Part shown: positions 1 through 6,066 of the stretch, piece by piece
How positions within the stretch are numbered: the stretch's first letter is position 1
Layout of the letters: each line of letters begins with the position of its first letter
NCBI GenBank assembly: GCA_900550055.1
Contig: URQU01000043.1
Coordinates: forward strand, 1 to 13,212
DNA from: an uncultured Coriobacteriaceae bacterium
GTDB taxonomy: Bacteria > Actinomycetota > Coriobacteriia > Coriobacteriales > Eggerthellaceae
Length of the DNA: 13,212 bases
Reading direction: 5' to 3'
Notes under the pieces: generated by a model
Seen by the model: only the letters and a program-made list of their open reading frames with translations
What the model was told of the DNA's origin: nothing
Databases searched by the model: none
Made by a program: the position numbers and the translations under genes

Positions 1-290
1 TGGTCGCCCTCGTTGAAGTTCTGGGCGCCGCAGACGATCTGCAGCGGCTCGGGGTTGCCTTCTTTGTCGACGTTGAGCCCGCCCACGTCGACCGAGCACA
101 CCCACATGTGATCGGAGTCGGGATGATGCTCCTTTTTGAGCACCTTGGCGGTTACCACATGGTCGAACGCGGCGCCAAGCGTCTCAACGCCCTCCACGCC
201 CGTTCCCGTAAGGTCGAGTTTGTCGCAGAACGCCTTGATGTCCGTAGGGACCTCAACGTATTCGTTCAGCCATTTCAGCGATACTTTCAT
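1..290 (-). CDS. pheT: Phenylalanyl-tRNA synthetase beta subunit, N-terminal part
   Basis: The beta subunit of the (alpha-beta)2 enzyme that charges tRNA-Phe in the cytoplasm. Only the first 96 codons are present; the gene runs off the left edge. Reading back from the ATG at 290-288, the protein begins MKVSLKWLNEYVEVPTDI, the typical PheT opening. From about residue 42 it enters the tRNA-binding OB fold (HVVTAKVLKKEHHPDSDHMW, then a segment with LQIVCGAQNF). A purine-rich stretch, GAAAGAGAA, lies about 4-12 bases before the ATG and is an acceptable but not ideal ribosome site. It follows pheS in the same direction after an unusually long 211-bp gap, so it probably shares the T-box-controlled transcript. 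The identification is firm from sequence; co-transcription is inferred. Confidence 0.95.
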   Translation of the reverse strand, partial: MKVSLKWLNEYVEVPTDIKAFCDKLDLTGTGVEGVETLGAAFDHVVTAKVLKKEHHPDSDHMWVCSVDVGGLNVDKEGNPEPLQIVCGAQNFNEGD

Positions 291-501
291 GACATTCTCT
301 TTCTATGACATCGGCCAAGGCCGATGAAAATCAGTGGGACGGCCGAGCTTGCCGAGATCGGCCTGGATGGCGAAGCGCCGTATCAAACGCATCCGGCCAA
401 GCCGAGCACGGCCATCGCCCGTGCGTCGAAAGCGGAAAACCCGAGCTAGGTTCCGCCGATCCGCGCCGCCGAGCGACCTCGCCGCCGTCGAGCAAACGGG
501 G
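291..501. other. Structured pheS-pheT spacer
   Basis: A 211-bp gap between the pheS stop and the pheT start. It holds several inverted repeats rich in GGCCG: CATCGGCCAAGGCCGATG at 309-326, GCCGAGATCGGC at 351-362, and looser pairs between 390 and 430. No intrinsic terminator with a T-run is visible. A 29-codon minus-strand reading frame (392-303) ends 12 bases before the pheT ATG, but it has no Shine-Dalgarno and is not called as a gene. Confidence 0.5.
309..326. repeat. 8-bp inverted repeat just upstream of pheT
   Basis: CATCGGCC and GGCCGATG separated by AA, ending 19 bases before the pheT start. As RNA it would need a slightly larger loop, but about 7 pairs could form. It could act as a translational or processing element in the pheST transcript; its role is not known. 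Confidence 0.6.
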
Positions 502-1584
502 CTAGAACTGGCGAAGGAAACGCATATCGCCCTCGAGCAGCATGCGCAGGTCGGGGACGTTGTACTTCAAGCACGCAACGCGCTCGACGCCCACGCCGAA
601 CGCGAAGCCCGAATACTCCTCCGGGTCGATGCCCGACATGCTGAGCACGTTGGGGTCGACCATGCCGCAGCCCAAGATTTCCAGCCAGCCCGTGCCCTTG
701 CACATGCGGCAGCGCTCGCCGTCGTGCAGATGACCCGTGCCGCCGCACACGCCGCAGCTGACGTCGGCCTCGGCGGAAGGCTCGGTGAACGGGAAGTAGT
801 GGGCGCGGAAACGCGTCTTGCGATCGGGGCCGAACATCTGCTTGCAGAAGTAGTCGAGCGTGCCCTTCAGGTCGCCGAACGAGATGCCCTTGTCGACGAC
901 CAGGCCTTCGATCTGCGTGAACTGCGGCAGATGACTGGGGTCGGCGACATCGCGGCGATACACCTTGCCCGGGGCGATGATGTAGATGGGCGGCTTCTGC
1001 TGCTCCATGACGTGCACCTGCACGCCAGAGGTCTGCGTGCGCAGCAGCACTTTGGACTCGCCGCGCACCGCGGACTCCTCGCCGGAGCGGTCGACCACGT
1101 AGAAGGTGTCCTGCATGCTGCGGCTGGGGTGGTCTGCCGGGGCGTTGAGCGCTTCGAAGTTATAGTAGTCGGTTTCCACCTCGGGACCTTGAGCCACGGT
1201 GTAGCCCAAGCCCAGGAAGATCTCGGAGACCTGGTCGGTAATTGCGTTGATGAGGTGGCGCGTGCCCACCTGCTGGCCGCGGCCGGGCAGCGTGACGTCG
1301 ACGGCCGCCGCATCGATAGCCGCCTCAAGCTCCTTGGCGGCAAGCGCGCGCTTGCGCTCCTCGAGCGCCGTCTCGACGGCGCCGCGCACCTCGTTCACCG
1401 CTTTGCCCACGGCGGCGCGCTCTTCCTTCGCCACCTGGCCCATGCCGCGCAGGTAGCCCGTCAGCGTGCCGGCCTTGCCCAGCACCGCCACGCGCACCTC
1501 CTCGAGCGCGGAAGTGTCCGCAGCCTGTTCGATGGCGGCCAGCGTGCTCGTGCGCAACGCCGACAGCTCGTCCACGATTGCCAT
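502..1584 (-). CDS. pheS: Phenylalanyl-tRNA synthetase alpha subunit
   Basis: The catalytic class II subunit of phenylalanyl-tRNA synthetase, 360 aa. The N-terminal 90 or so residues form the coiled-coil tRNA-contacting arm. The catalytic core shows motif 2 at about 206-231 (GKVYRRDVADPSHLPQFTQIE) and motif 3 at about 326-339 (GFAFGVGVERVACL). Between them, about 277-300, lies a Cys-rich insert with C277/C280 and C292/C295 followed by KGTGWLEI, a plausible metal-binding knuckle. Similar Cys-rich inserts are known in many Gram-positive PheS proteins. I chose the ATG at 1584 over one at 1602 because AAAGGA lies 8 bases upstream of it and the product then starts MAIVDEL; the longer frame only adds MERIGH. 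It is preceded by a T-box leader and followed by pheT. Confidence 0.97.
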   Translation of the reverse strand: MAIVDELSALRTSTLAAIEQAADTSALEEVRVAVLGKAGTLTGYLRGMGQVAKEERAAVGKAVNEVRGAVETALEERKRALAAKELEAAIDAAAVDVTLPGRGQQVGTRHLINAITDQVSEIFLGLGYTVAQGPEVETDYYNFEALNAPADHPSRSMQDTFYVVDRSGEESAVRGESKVLLRTQTSGVQVHVMEQQKPPIYIIAPGKVYRRDVADPSHLPQFTQIEGLVVDKGISFGDLKGTLDYFCKQMFGPDRKTRFRAHYFPFTEPSAEADVSCGVCGGTGHLHDGERCRMCKGTGWLEILGCGMVDPNVLSMSGIDPEEYSGFAFGVGVERVACLKYNVPDLRMLLEGDMRFLRQF

Positions 1585-1632
1585 GTGTCCGATCCTTTCC
1601 ATATTTGCCGACGGCCGCCGTATGCGGCCAAC

Positions 1633-1695
1633 AAAAAAGAGCCCTCTTCGCCTTTGGCCTGGGATTTACCCAGTCCAAGGACGAGAGAAGGCTCT
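1633..1695 (-). terminator. T-box-regulated intrinsic terminator before pheS
   Basis: Read on the minus strand, AGAGCC with CTTCTCTCG pairs with CGAAGAGGGCTCT. Inside it CTTGG pairs with CCAAAG and CTGGG with CCCAG, with loop TAAAT. A run of six T follows at 1638-1633. It begins at the end of the T-box sequence, as needed for mutually exclusive antiterminator and terminator folds. Confidence 0.9.
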
Positions 1696-1931
1696 CGCGG
1701 TACCACCTTGGTTGACGGACGCGCACCTGCGCGAACCGCCCGCTTCATTCGCCCCGATAACGGAGGGCTGCCGCCACGGCCTACTAAAACGTCCGCGCTT
1801 GCCGCGCCCCGCTTTCAGTCATGATGCTCGGAAGGGAATCGGTGCGCCTGCCGCCCGGGTCCTTTCAGCCGATGAGACCCGTCTCTGCCGACCGCGATGA
1901 TGCGCGCCGCTGTCTTCGTCTATGCATGTGT
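1633..1931 (-). promoter_or_regulatory. T-box riboswitch leader of pheS, probably sensing tRNA-Phe
   Basis: The minus strand carries the conserved T-box AAGGTGGTACCGCG at 1709-1696, directly followed by a strong terminator. In this family, uncharged tRNA pairs its anticodon with a specifier codon in stem I and its CCA end with the T-box bulge, which favours the antiterminator and switches on the synthetase gene. Position in front of pheS predicts a phenylalanine specifier. Two UUC triplets lie in the expected part of stem I, at 1838-1836 and 1833-1831, but I could not fold stem I well enough to choose. The 5' end is set by the -10 hexamer at 1943-1938. Presence of a T-box is firm; the exact specifier is inferred. 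Confidence 0.93.
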
Positions 1932-1937
1932 CTACGG

Positions 1938-1967
1938 AGTATACCGCAAACACGAACGATTCGTCGG
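1938..1967 (-). promoter_or_regulatory. Candidate sigma-70-type promoter for T-box-pheST
   Basis: The -10 hexamer TATACT lies at 1943-1938 on the minus strand, five of six matching TATAAT. An 18-base spacer leads to a weak -35, CCGACG (1967-1962). Transcription would start near 1931, just before the T-box leader. The -10 is convincing by position; the -35 is poor. Confidence 0.5.
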
Positions 1968-1979
1968 GTTTTCCATAGG

Positions 1980-2248
1980 GCGCGCACCCGAAACGGAAAG
2001 ACCGAAGCCTCGCGGAAACGAGCCGACGCCGTCAGGCATCGCGACGCTCCCCAACAAGCAGCCCCGCATCGCGTCCCCACAATCGGCCTGCATCGCATCC
2101 GCAAAGCGATTCCGAATCACGAGCTGACCGATGACCGCGTCGAGCCGGTCTTGGCAGCAAAGAACCAAGCCATGGATCGAGCGCCACACAACCCCCGCAA
2201 AGCAGTAGTACCATGGGATCCTGATTGAAAACGAGAAGGAGCCCTTTC
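1980..2248. other. Divergent intergenic region, pheS leader / acetyltransferase
   Basis: About 270 bp with no convincing gene. The heptamer GCATCGC occurs three times in direct orientation, at 2036, 2066 and 2090. A TAGTAC at 2206-2211 could be a -10 for the acetyltransferase but has no matching -35. Reading frames across it are short and have no ribosome sites. Confidence 0.4.
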
Positions 2249-2851
2249 ATGACAACTCCCGTCATCCGTCTTGCGACCAGCGCCGACTCCGACGCCATCT
2301 TGAGCATCTACGCGCCCTACATAGACACGTCCATAACGTTCGAGGAAGAAGTGCCCGCGCGCGAGGCCTTTCAAGCCCGTACGGACGGCGTGCTTGCCGC
2401 CCACCCTTACCTGGTTGCCGAGCTTGACGGCACGGTGGTGGGCTACGCTTACGCCCACGAGCTGCGAGAGCGCGGCGCATACCGATGGAACTCCGAGCTT
2501 TCCGTGTATCTTTCGCCCACCGCGCAGGGCCATGGGCTGGGCGCCGTGCTGTACCGCACGCTCATCGACTTGTGCGCCGCGCAGGGCATCAAAGCGGTAT
2601 ATGGCATTGTGACCAGCCCGAACGAACCCAGCCGACGCCTGCACGAAAACCTCGGGTTCGAGGTGATGGGTCATCAGCGCCATGCCGGTTTCAAAAGCGG
2701 GCAATGGCATGACGTCACCTGGTACATGAAGTTCCTAACCGACCGATTCGAGGACGATCCCGCTTCCCCGATACCCTTCCCGCTACTGTGCGACCAGCAG
2801 CCGCAAACAGTGAAGGACATCCTTGATCGGGCGAACTTATCCCTACGATAA
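2249..2851 (+). CDS. GNAT N-acetyltransferase, phosphinothricin/methionine-sulfone acetyltransferase type
   Basis: A 200-aa acetyl-CoA-dependent N-acetyltransferase. It opens with IRLATSADSDAILSIYAPYI, followed by a TSITFEEEVP segment as in Pat/Bar and the MnaT/YncA group. The acetyl-CoA loop is QGHGLG at 93-98; SELSVYLSP at 82-90 carries the acidic residue (E83) expected in this subfamily; NEPSRRLHENLGF is at 125-137. Family members acetylate phosphinothricin, methionine sulfone/sulfoximine or similar amino-acid analogues; the real substrate here is unknown. The C-terminal 35-40 residues after about 163 extend beyond the core fold. The start was chosen because AAGGAG lies 7 bases before ATG 2249; an in-frame ATG at 2225 lacks such a site. 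It is divergent from the pheST leader and appears to stand alone. I did not find a clear promoter for it. Confidence 0.9.
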   Translation: MTTPVIRLATSADSDAILSIYAPYIDTSITFEEEVPAREAFQARTDGVLAAHPYLVAELDGTVVGYAYAHELRERGAYRWNSELSVYLSPTAQGHGLGAVLYRTLIDLCAAQGIKAVYGIVTSPNEPSRRLHENLGFEVMGHQRHAGFKSGQWHDVTWYMKFLTDRFEDDPASPIPFPLLCDQQPQTVKDILDRANLSLR

Positions 2852-2894
2852 GGCGCGATGACGCAAACGCAACGTCACCGCCTACGATGCCCTC

Positions 2895-2932
2895 TCCCGT
2901 TTGCAAAGCCATGCGGAGAACGGGAAACCGTT
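2895..2932. repeat. Overlapping small inverted repeats after the acetyltransferase
   Basis: TCCCGTT at 2895-2901 can pair with AACGGGA at 2919-2925. Alternatively AACGG (2919-2923) pairs with CCGTT (2928-2932) across a GAAA tetraloop. The two pairings exclude each other. No T-run follows, so this is not a standard intrinsic terminator, but it may end or process the acetyltransferase transcript. Confidence 0.4.
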
Positions 2933-2987
2933 AGGTAACGCCCGCCAGCACGCACTCCCTCGCGTAAGGAAAGAGCATACAGTGGAC

Positions 2988-3030
2988 ATCGCGCCCCGCA
3001 AGGCAGCAAACTCACCTTGCGGGGCGCGAT
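2988..3030. repeat. 16-bp perfect inverted repeat upstream of the zinc-ribbon gene
   Basis: Arm ATCGCGCCCCGCAAGG at 2988-3003 and its exact complement at 3015-3030, with an 11-base spacer. The stem is very GC-rich and ends 31 bases before the ATG of the zinc-ribbon gene. No T-run follows on either strand, so it is not a classic terminator. It could be a stable hairpin in the 5' untranslated region, a U-less stop for the acetyltransferase transcript, or a protein-binding palindrome. Confidence 0.85.
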
Positions 3031-3061
3031 ACGCCGCACCACCGAAACGTTAGGCACCTCT

Positions 3062-3478
3062 ATGAAAAACTTCTTCCAGCGATTAGCTCAACGCACCGCC
3101 GTATGGATGCAAGGCCGCTACGGCAACGACGACCTTGGCAACGCGCTGGTGGCGCTGGGCATCATCACCATGTTAGCCTCCATCCTCCCGCGCTGCGGAT
3201 GGCTTTCCTATGTCGCGCTTGCGGCGATGGCGCTGGCCATTTGGCGCACCTGCTCGAAGAACATCGGGAAACGCCGCCAGGAAAACCAGAAGTATTTGCG
3301 CCTGTCCGCCAAACCGCGCCGCAGCTACGAGCTTGCAAAGAAGAAATGGTCCAACCGCAAGACCGCCAAGTACTTCCGCTGCAAACACTGCGGACAGGAG
3401 CTTTCCGTGCCCCGCGGGAAAGGCACAATGCGCGTGGTATGCCCGAAATGCAAGACGGAAACGAAGATGAAGTCGTAG
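3062..3478 (+). CDS. Two-helix membrane protein with C-terminal zinc ribbon, function unknown
   Basis: A 138-aa protein I cannot assign to a named function. After a basic N-terminus it has two hydrophobic segments, about 26-43 (GNALVALGIITMLAS) and 47-63 (WLSYVALAAMALAIW), predicted to form a membrane hairpin. A strongly basic linker (about 64-104, rich in K and R) follows. The tail is a zinc ribbon with C107-x2-C110 and C127-x2-C130 around LSVPRGKGTMRVV, similar to MJ0042-like ribbons. The ribbon and basic linker would lie on the same side, most likely cytoplasmic by the positive-inside rule. ATG 3062 is preferred because the longer frame starts with TTG inside a hairpin; its ribosome site is weak (TTAGG about 8 bases upstream). 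The gene lies between a 16-bp inverted repeat and a 23-bp hairpin and has no same-strand partner except the acetyltransferase 210 bp upstream. Confidence 0.8.
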   Translation: MKNFFQRLAQRTAVWMQGRYGNDDLGNALVALGIITMLASILPRCGWLSYVALAAMALAIWRTCSKNIGKRRQENQKYLRLSAKPRRSYELAKKKWSNRKTAKYFRCKHCGQELSVPRGKGTMRVVCPKCKTETKMKS

Positions 3479-3506
3479 CAAGCGGCATTTTGCCGAAAAT
3501 CAAAAC

Positions 3507-3558
3507 CGGGAATGCGATGAAATAGCGCCTTTTCAGGCGCTATTTCATCGCATTCCCG
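3507..3558 (-). terminator. Very long perfect hairpin, intrinsic terminator of phasin-ubiB
   Basis: Arms 3507-3529 and 3536-3558 are exactly complementary over 23 bp around TTTTCA; a further T-A pair inside gives a 24-bp stem with a TTTC tetraloop. On the minus strand it is followed by GTTTTGATTTT, so it fits an intrinsic terminator for the ubiB transcript, about 95 bases after the ubiB stop. On the plus strand there is no T-run, but the stem could also stop or protect the converging zinc-ribbon transcript, whose gene ends at 3478. The stem is much longer and more perfect than a usual terminator. Confidence 0.8.
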
Positions 3559-3652
3559 ACGCTCGAACACCCAGCGCCCCCCAACGCGCACATTGATACG
3601 CATTCGCACGCAACAAGGGGCCGCACATCTCTCGCATATGGCATCGAAGGCG

Positions 3653-5308
3653 CTACCTTCGCCTTCGCAGGATGTCCGTAACCACCAAGACGGACAGCAC
3701 GAATGCACCCAGATACCCGAAGAAGGACAGTGCGGGAACCCCAAGAACGCGTGGCTCCATAGTGGACAAGGCGACCATGGACGAGCCGATGAACAGACCG
3801 GCTATGATAATGCCCAGCGACAACCTGTTGATGATGACCGAAAGGCTGCGCATAGGCGCCTCGGAGCCCAAAACCTCCATGTTCACCTTCACCTGCCCGC
3901 GCGTAAGCATATGCAGCGCCTGGCCGGCATACTTCGCCGTATCCAGCGAGCCCGAGCCCGCGGCGCGCAGCGCCAGCGCCAATTCCTGCATAGCGCCTAT
4001 CAGCTCGGCTTTCGTATCCTTTGTGCGCCGAATATGCGCGTTGATGATGGACACCATGTTCTCATTGGGAATGAGCGGCATAACGGTGCCCTCAAGCGTG
4101 ACGATGCCGCGCGACACGCTGGTGATGGACGGCGGCAGCGTGACCTTGCATTGACGCGTAAGGTTCAAGATATCCGAGAGCAGCTGCCCGACATCGATGG
4201 CGCTGACATCGCATGAGCCGTAGTCCTTCAGCAGCAAATCAAGATCGGCCAGAAAACGCGTATGGTCGATGGCGTTATTGTCGCGCTGGATGGCAAACGC
4301 CAGCAGCGCATCTTTAAGCTCCGAGGCGCTTTGCATCCCCACGGCGTTGATGATGGCGCCGAACCCCGCGCGGTCGCGCGGGGATAAGCGGCCCATCATG
4401 CCAAGGTCGATGTAGACGATCTTCCCATCGCGCACCAACATGTTGCCCGGATGCGGATCGGCATGGAAAAAGCCGAAATCTAACACCTGCGTGGCGTAGT
4501 TGTCCAAGATCTTCTCGCCGATCTCTTGCAGATCGTATCCTGCATCGCGCAGCTTCTCGAAGTCGTCGATTGGAACGCCGTCGACGTACTCCATGACCAG
4601 GATGCTCTCACGGCACAGTTCCGGATACACCTTCGGACATGCGATGAAGGCCACATCCTTGTTCAGCAACGCGAACTCCTGCAGATTGGCCGCTTCCCGC
4701 TTGAAATCCGTTTCCTCGAGAAACGTTGCCCACAGCTCCTCGACCACATCGCGCAAATCAAGCATCTGCCCGTCTTTGATGAAACGAGACGCCTGCCGAG
4801 CCACGATGCGCATGATATCGATATCCTGCGCCATGGTGGCGCGTACCCCCGGTCGCTGAATCTTCACCGCCACCACGCTGCCATCGGCAAGGCGCGCCTT
4901 ATGCACCTGCGCTAAGGAAGCGCTTCCAAGCGGCTTGGGATCGATCTCGGCGAACAGCTTTTCGCGTTCGTCCCCGTAGATAGCGTCCATGGCCGCAAGC
5001 ATCTCATCGAACGGAAGCGGCTTCGACCTTGCCTGCAGCTTCTTAAGCTCATCGCAATAGGCCTTGGGCAAGATCTCCGAACGGGTTGAAAGCGTCTGCC
5101 CGATCTTCACGAAGCTGGGGCCCAGGCCCTCCAGCATGCTGCGGAAGGATTCGGGCGTGAACCCCTTCGTGAAATGGTGCTTCTGCATGATGGTGTATAT
5201 CTCGCGCAGCCTTTGCGTGCGCGTTTTGCGCGTGAGGTTGAACTGCCCCTCGGGGTCTACCTCGGAACCCGATGAGAAGAAGTATTTCAACAGCGTGTTG
5301 TCGGCCAT
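3653..5308 (-). CDS. AarF/UbiB (ABC1/COQ8) family atypical kinase, membrane anchored
   Basis: A 551-aa atypical protein-kinase-like ATPase. Family hallmarks are in order: KIGQ at 68-71 (KxGQ motif); GSASLAQVH at 128-136 (the nucleotide loop, normally Ala-rich); VAVK with the ATP lysine at 149; HADPHPGN at 282-289 (catalytic loop); IDLG at 300-303 (metal-binding Asp in place of DFG). Two hydrophobic helices at about 495-515 and 523-545 anchor the C-terminus, which ends RRRR. Relatives support ubiquinone or other isoprenoid-quinone synthesis; in a likely menaquinone user the exact role is unknown. It follows the phasin-like gene by 15 bases. A TAGGGG overlapping the phasin stop lies rather far (about 13 bases) before the ATG at 5308, so translation may depend on coupling. 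No key motif is missing. Confidence 0.93.
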   Translation of the reverse strand: MADNTLLKYFFSSGSEVDPEGQFNLTRKTRTQRLREIYTIMQKHHFTKGFTPESFRSMLEGLGPSFVKIGQTLSTRSEILPKAYCDELKKLQARSKPLPFDEMLAAMDAIYGDEREKLFAEIDPKPLGSASLAQVHKARLADGSVVAVKIQRPGVRATMAQDIDIMRIVARQASRFIKDGQMLDLRDVVEELWATFLEETDFKREAANLQEFALLNKDVAFIACPKVYPELCRESILVMEYVDGVPIDDFEKLRDAGYDLQEIGEKILDNYATQVLDFGFFHADPHPGNMLVRDGKIVYIDLGMMGRLSPRDRAGFGAIINAVGMQSASELKDALLAFAIQRDNNAIDHTRFLADLDLLLKDYGSCDVSAIDVGQLLSDILNLTRQCKVTLPPSITSVSRGIVTLEGTVMPLIPNENMVSIINAHIRRTKDTKAELIGAMQELALALRAAGSGSLDTAKYAGQALHMLTRGQVKVNMEVLGSEAPMRSLSVIINRLSLGIIIAGLFIGSSMVALSTMEPRVLGVPALSFFGYLGAFVLSVLVVTDILRRRR

Positions 5309-5323
5309 GAAAGCACGCGACCC

Positions 5324-5686
5324 CTATTGCTCGGCGGATGCTTCAGCCTGCTCGGAAGAGTCCTGGGAGCCATCGGCTTGCGGCTGCTCCTGCACAGGCT
5401 GCGCCGCCGGGCGCGCCGCGATCTCTGCCGCCTTCGCGGCGAAGGCCTCGCGCTCCTCGGGGGTCATAACCGACATGCGCGCCTCGAGCGCATCGAAACG
5501 TGCCGACTCCGCGGCGTTCGGCGCCTTGTGCGCAAGCTCGGTGTTGATCTGCTTGCCCTGCTCAACGGTAAGCTCGCCTTTCGCGATAAGCGTGCTTACC
5601 AGATTCGTCGCCTTCTCGCCCGTGATGGCCATAGCCCCCACGCCAGCCAGGAAGATGTCCTTGAAACCATCGCCGATCGTTGCCAT
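5324..5686 (-). CDS. Phasin-like small protein
   Basis: A 120-aa protein. Residues 1-55 (FKDIFLAGVGAMAITGEKAT, then VSTLIAKGELTVEQGK) match the phasin/poly(hydroxyalkanoate)-granule-associated pattern also found in small proteins beside AarF/UbiB genes in bacteria that make no granules. Residues 60-90 are helical and charged (FDALEARMSVMTPEEREAF). The last 30 residues are a low-complexity Ala/Gln/Glu/Ser tail with no Cys or Trp. The start is supported by AAGGGG about 9 bases upstream of ATG 5686. It heads a two-gene unit with ubiB and is divergent from a LysR gene. True granule binding is not implied; no PHA synthase is visible here. It may be a helical partner of the kinase or a membrane/lipid-surface protein. 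Confidence 0.75.
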   Translation of the reverse strand: MATIGDGFKDIFLAGVGAMAITGEKATNLVSTLIAKGELTVEQGKQINTELAHKAPNAAESARFDALEARMSVMTPEEREAFAAKAAEIAARPAAQPVQEQPQADGSQDSSEQAEASAEQ

Positions 5687-5739
5687 ATCTGATTCCCCTT
5701 TCGATACGCTCGCACATTCGGCAAGCCCCTTACGATACC

Positions 5740-5745
5740 TATAAT
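5740..5745 (+). promoter_or_regulatory. Perfect -10 hexamer, possible distal lysR promoter
   Basis: TATAAT with no good -35 at 16-18 bases (TTCGGC at 17). It would give a leader of more than 300 bases to lysR. It overlaps the first copy of the ACGATACCT repeat, so a regulator binding that repeat could block it. Confidence 0.3.
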
Positions 5746-5916
5746 GCTACACGCCCGACCGTCCGGGCGACCTCAAGTGCGAAGTTGAAGCCGAAACGAT
5801 ACCTTACGCTGCTCGGCGGTCATGCCGACCGAGCTGCGCCATGCCGGTCCCCGCGCAAAAAGGAGCTTCACGGCCTTCCCTTTCGCCTTGCCGGATGCAG
5901 CATGTGCCCTTGCGGC

Positions 5917-5922
5917 TACAAT
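5917..5922 (+). promoter_or_regulatory. Possible proximal lysR -10 hexamer
   Basis: TACAAT, five of six matching TATAAT, with no clear -35 at the normal distance. A start near 5929 would place a TGGGGG/CCCCCA hairpin (5933-5948) at the 5' end of the lysR mRNA. Confidence 0.3.
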
Positions 5923-5932
5923 GCTCACTTGT

Positions 5933-5948
5933 TGGGGGACCTCCCCCA
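5933..5948. repeat. GC hairpin in the lysR leader
   Basis: TGGGGG and CCCCCA around ACCT, a 6-bp stem with a 4-base loop, about 120 bases before the lysR start. No T-run follows. Its role is unknown. Confidence 0.45.
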
Positions 5949-6066
5949 GGCGCATATCATCCCAACTTGCCGGACTCGTACGTGCGGACAACCCATCCGC
6001 ATCGTCGCGGCGCGAGACCATCGCCGCCGCTTGCCAAAACCGCTGCATCCCACAAAGGAGCATCAT

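Larger units (their letters stand above)
5687..6066. other. Divergent control region between phasin-ubiB and lysR
   Basis: A 380-bp non-coding region. It holds a perfect plus-strand TATAAT at 5740-5745 and TACAAT at 5917-5922. A 9-bp direct repeat, ACGATACCT, occurs at 5732-5740 and 5796-5804. Hairpin-forming pairs are CGCCCG/CGGGCG (5752-5769), GCTC..GGTC with GACCGAGC (5811-5834) and TGGGGG/CCCCCA (5933-5948). On the minus strand no promoter has both good hexamers. Open frames through it lack ribosome sites and family resemblance. Confidence 0.55.

Noticed and set aside
303..392. A 29-codon minus-strand frame just before pheT (begins MRLIRRFAIQ)
   Set aside because: No Shine-Dalgarno, overlaps the inverted repeats, and no family resemblance. 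A leader peptide is possible but unsupported.
334..1824. A 496-codon plus-strand frame across pheS and its T-box leader
   Set aside because: Antisense shadow of pheS, with the same composition artefact and no ribosome site.
2852..2950. Resemblance to a c-di-GMP (GEMM-I) riboswitch: GCAAAGCC, a GAAA tetraloop and GTTAGGTAACG
   Set aside because: The 5' half of the aptamer (GGCAAACC stem with its tetraloop) is missing and the elements are in the wrong arrangement. Best treated as chance; an Infernal run with RF01051 would settle it.
2988..3558. The two inverted repeats as the ends of one mobile element
   Set aside because: Their sequences are unrelated, there is no target-site duplication visible, and no transposase is encoded.
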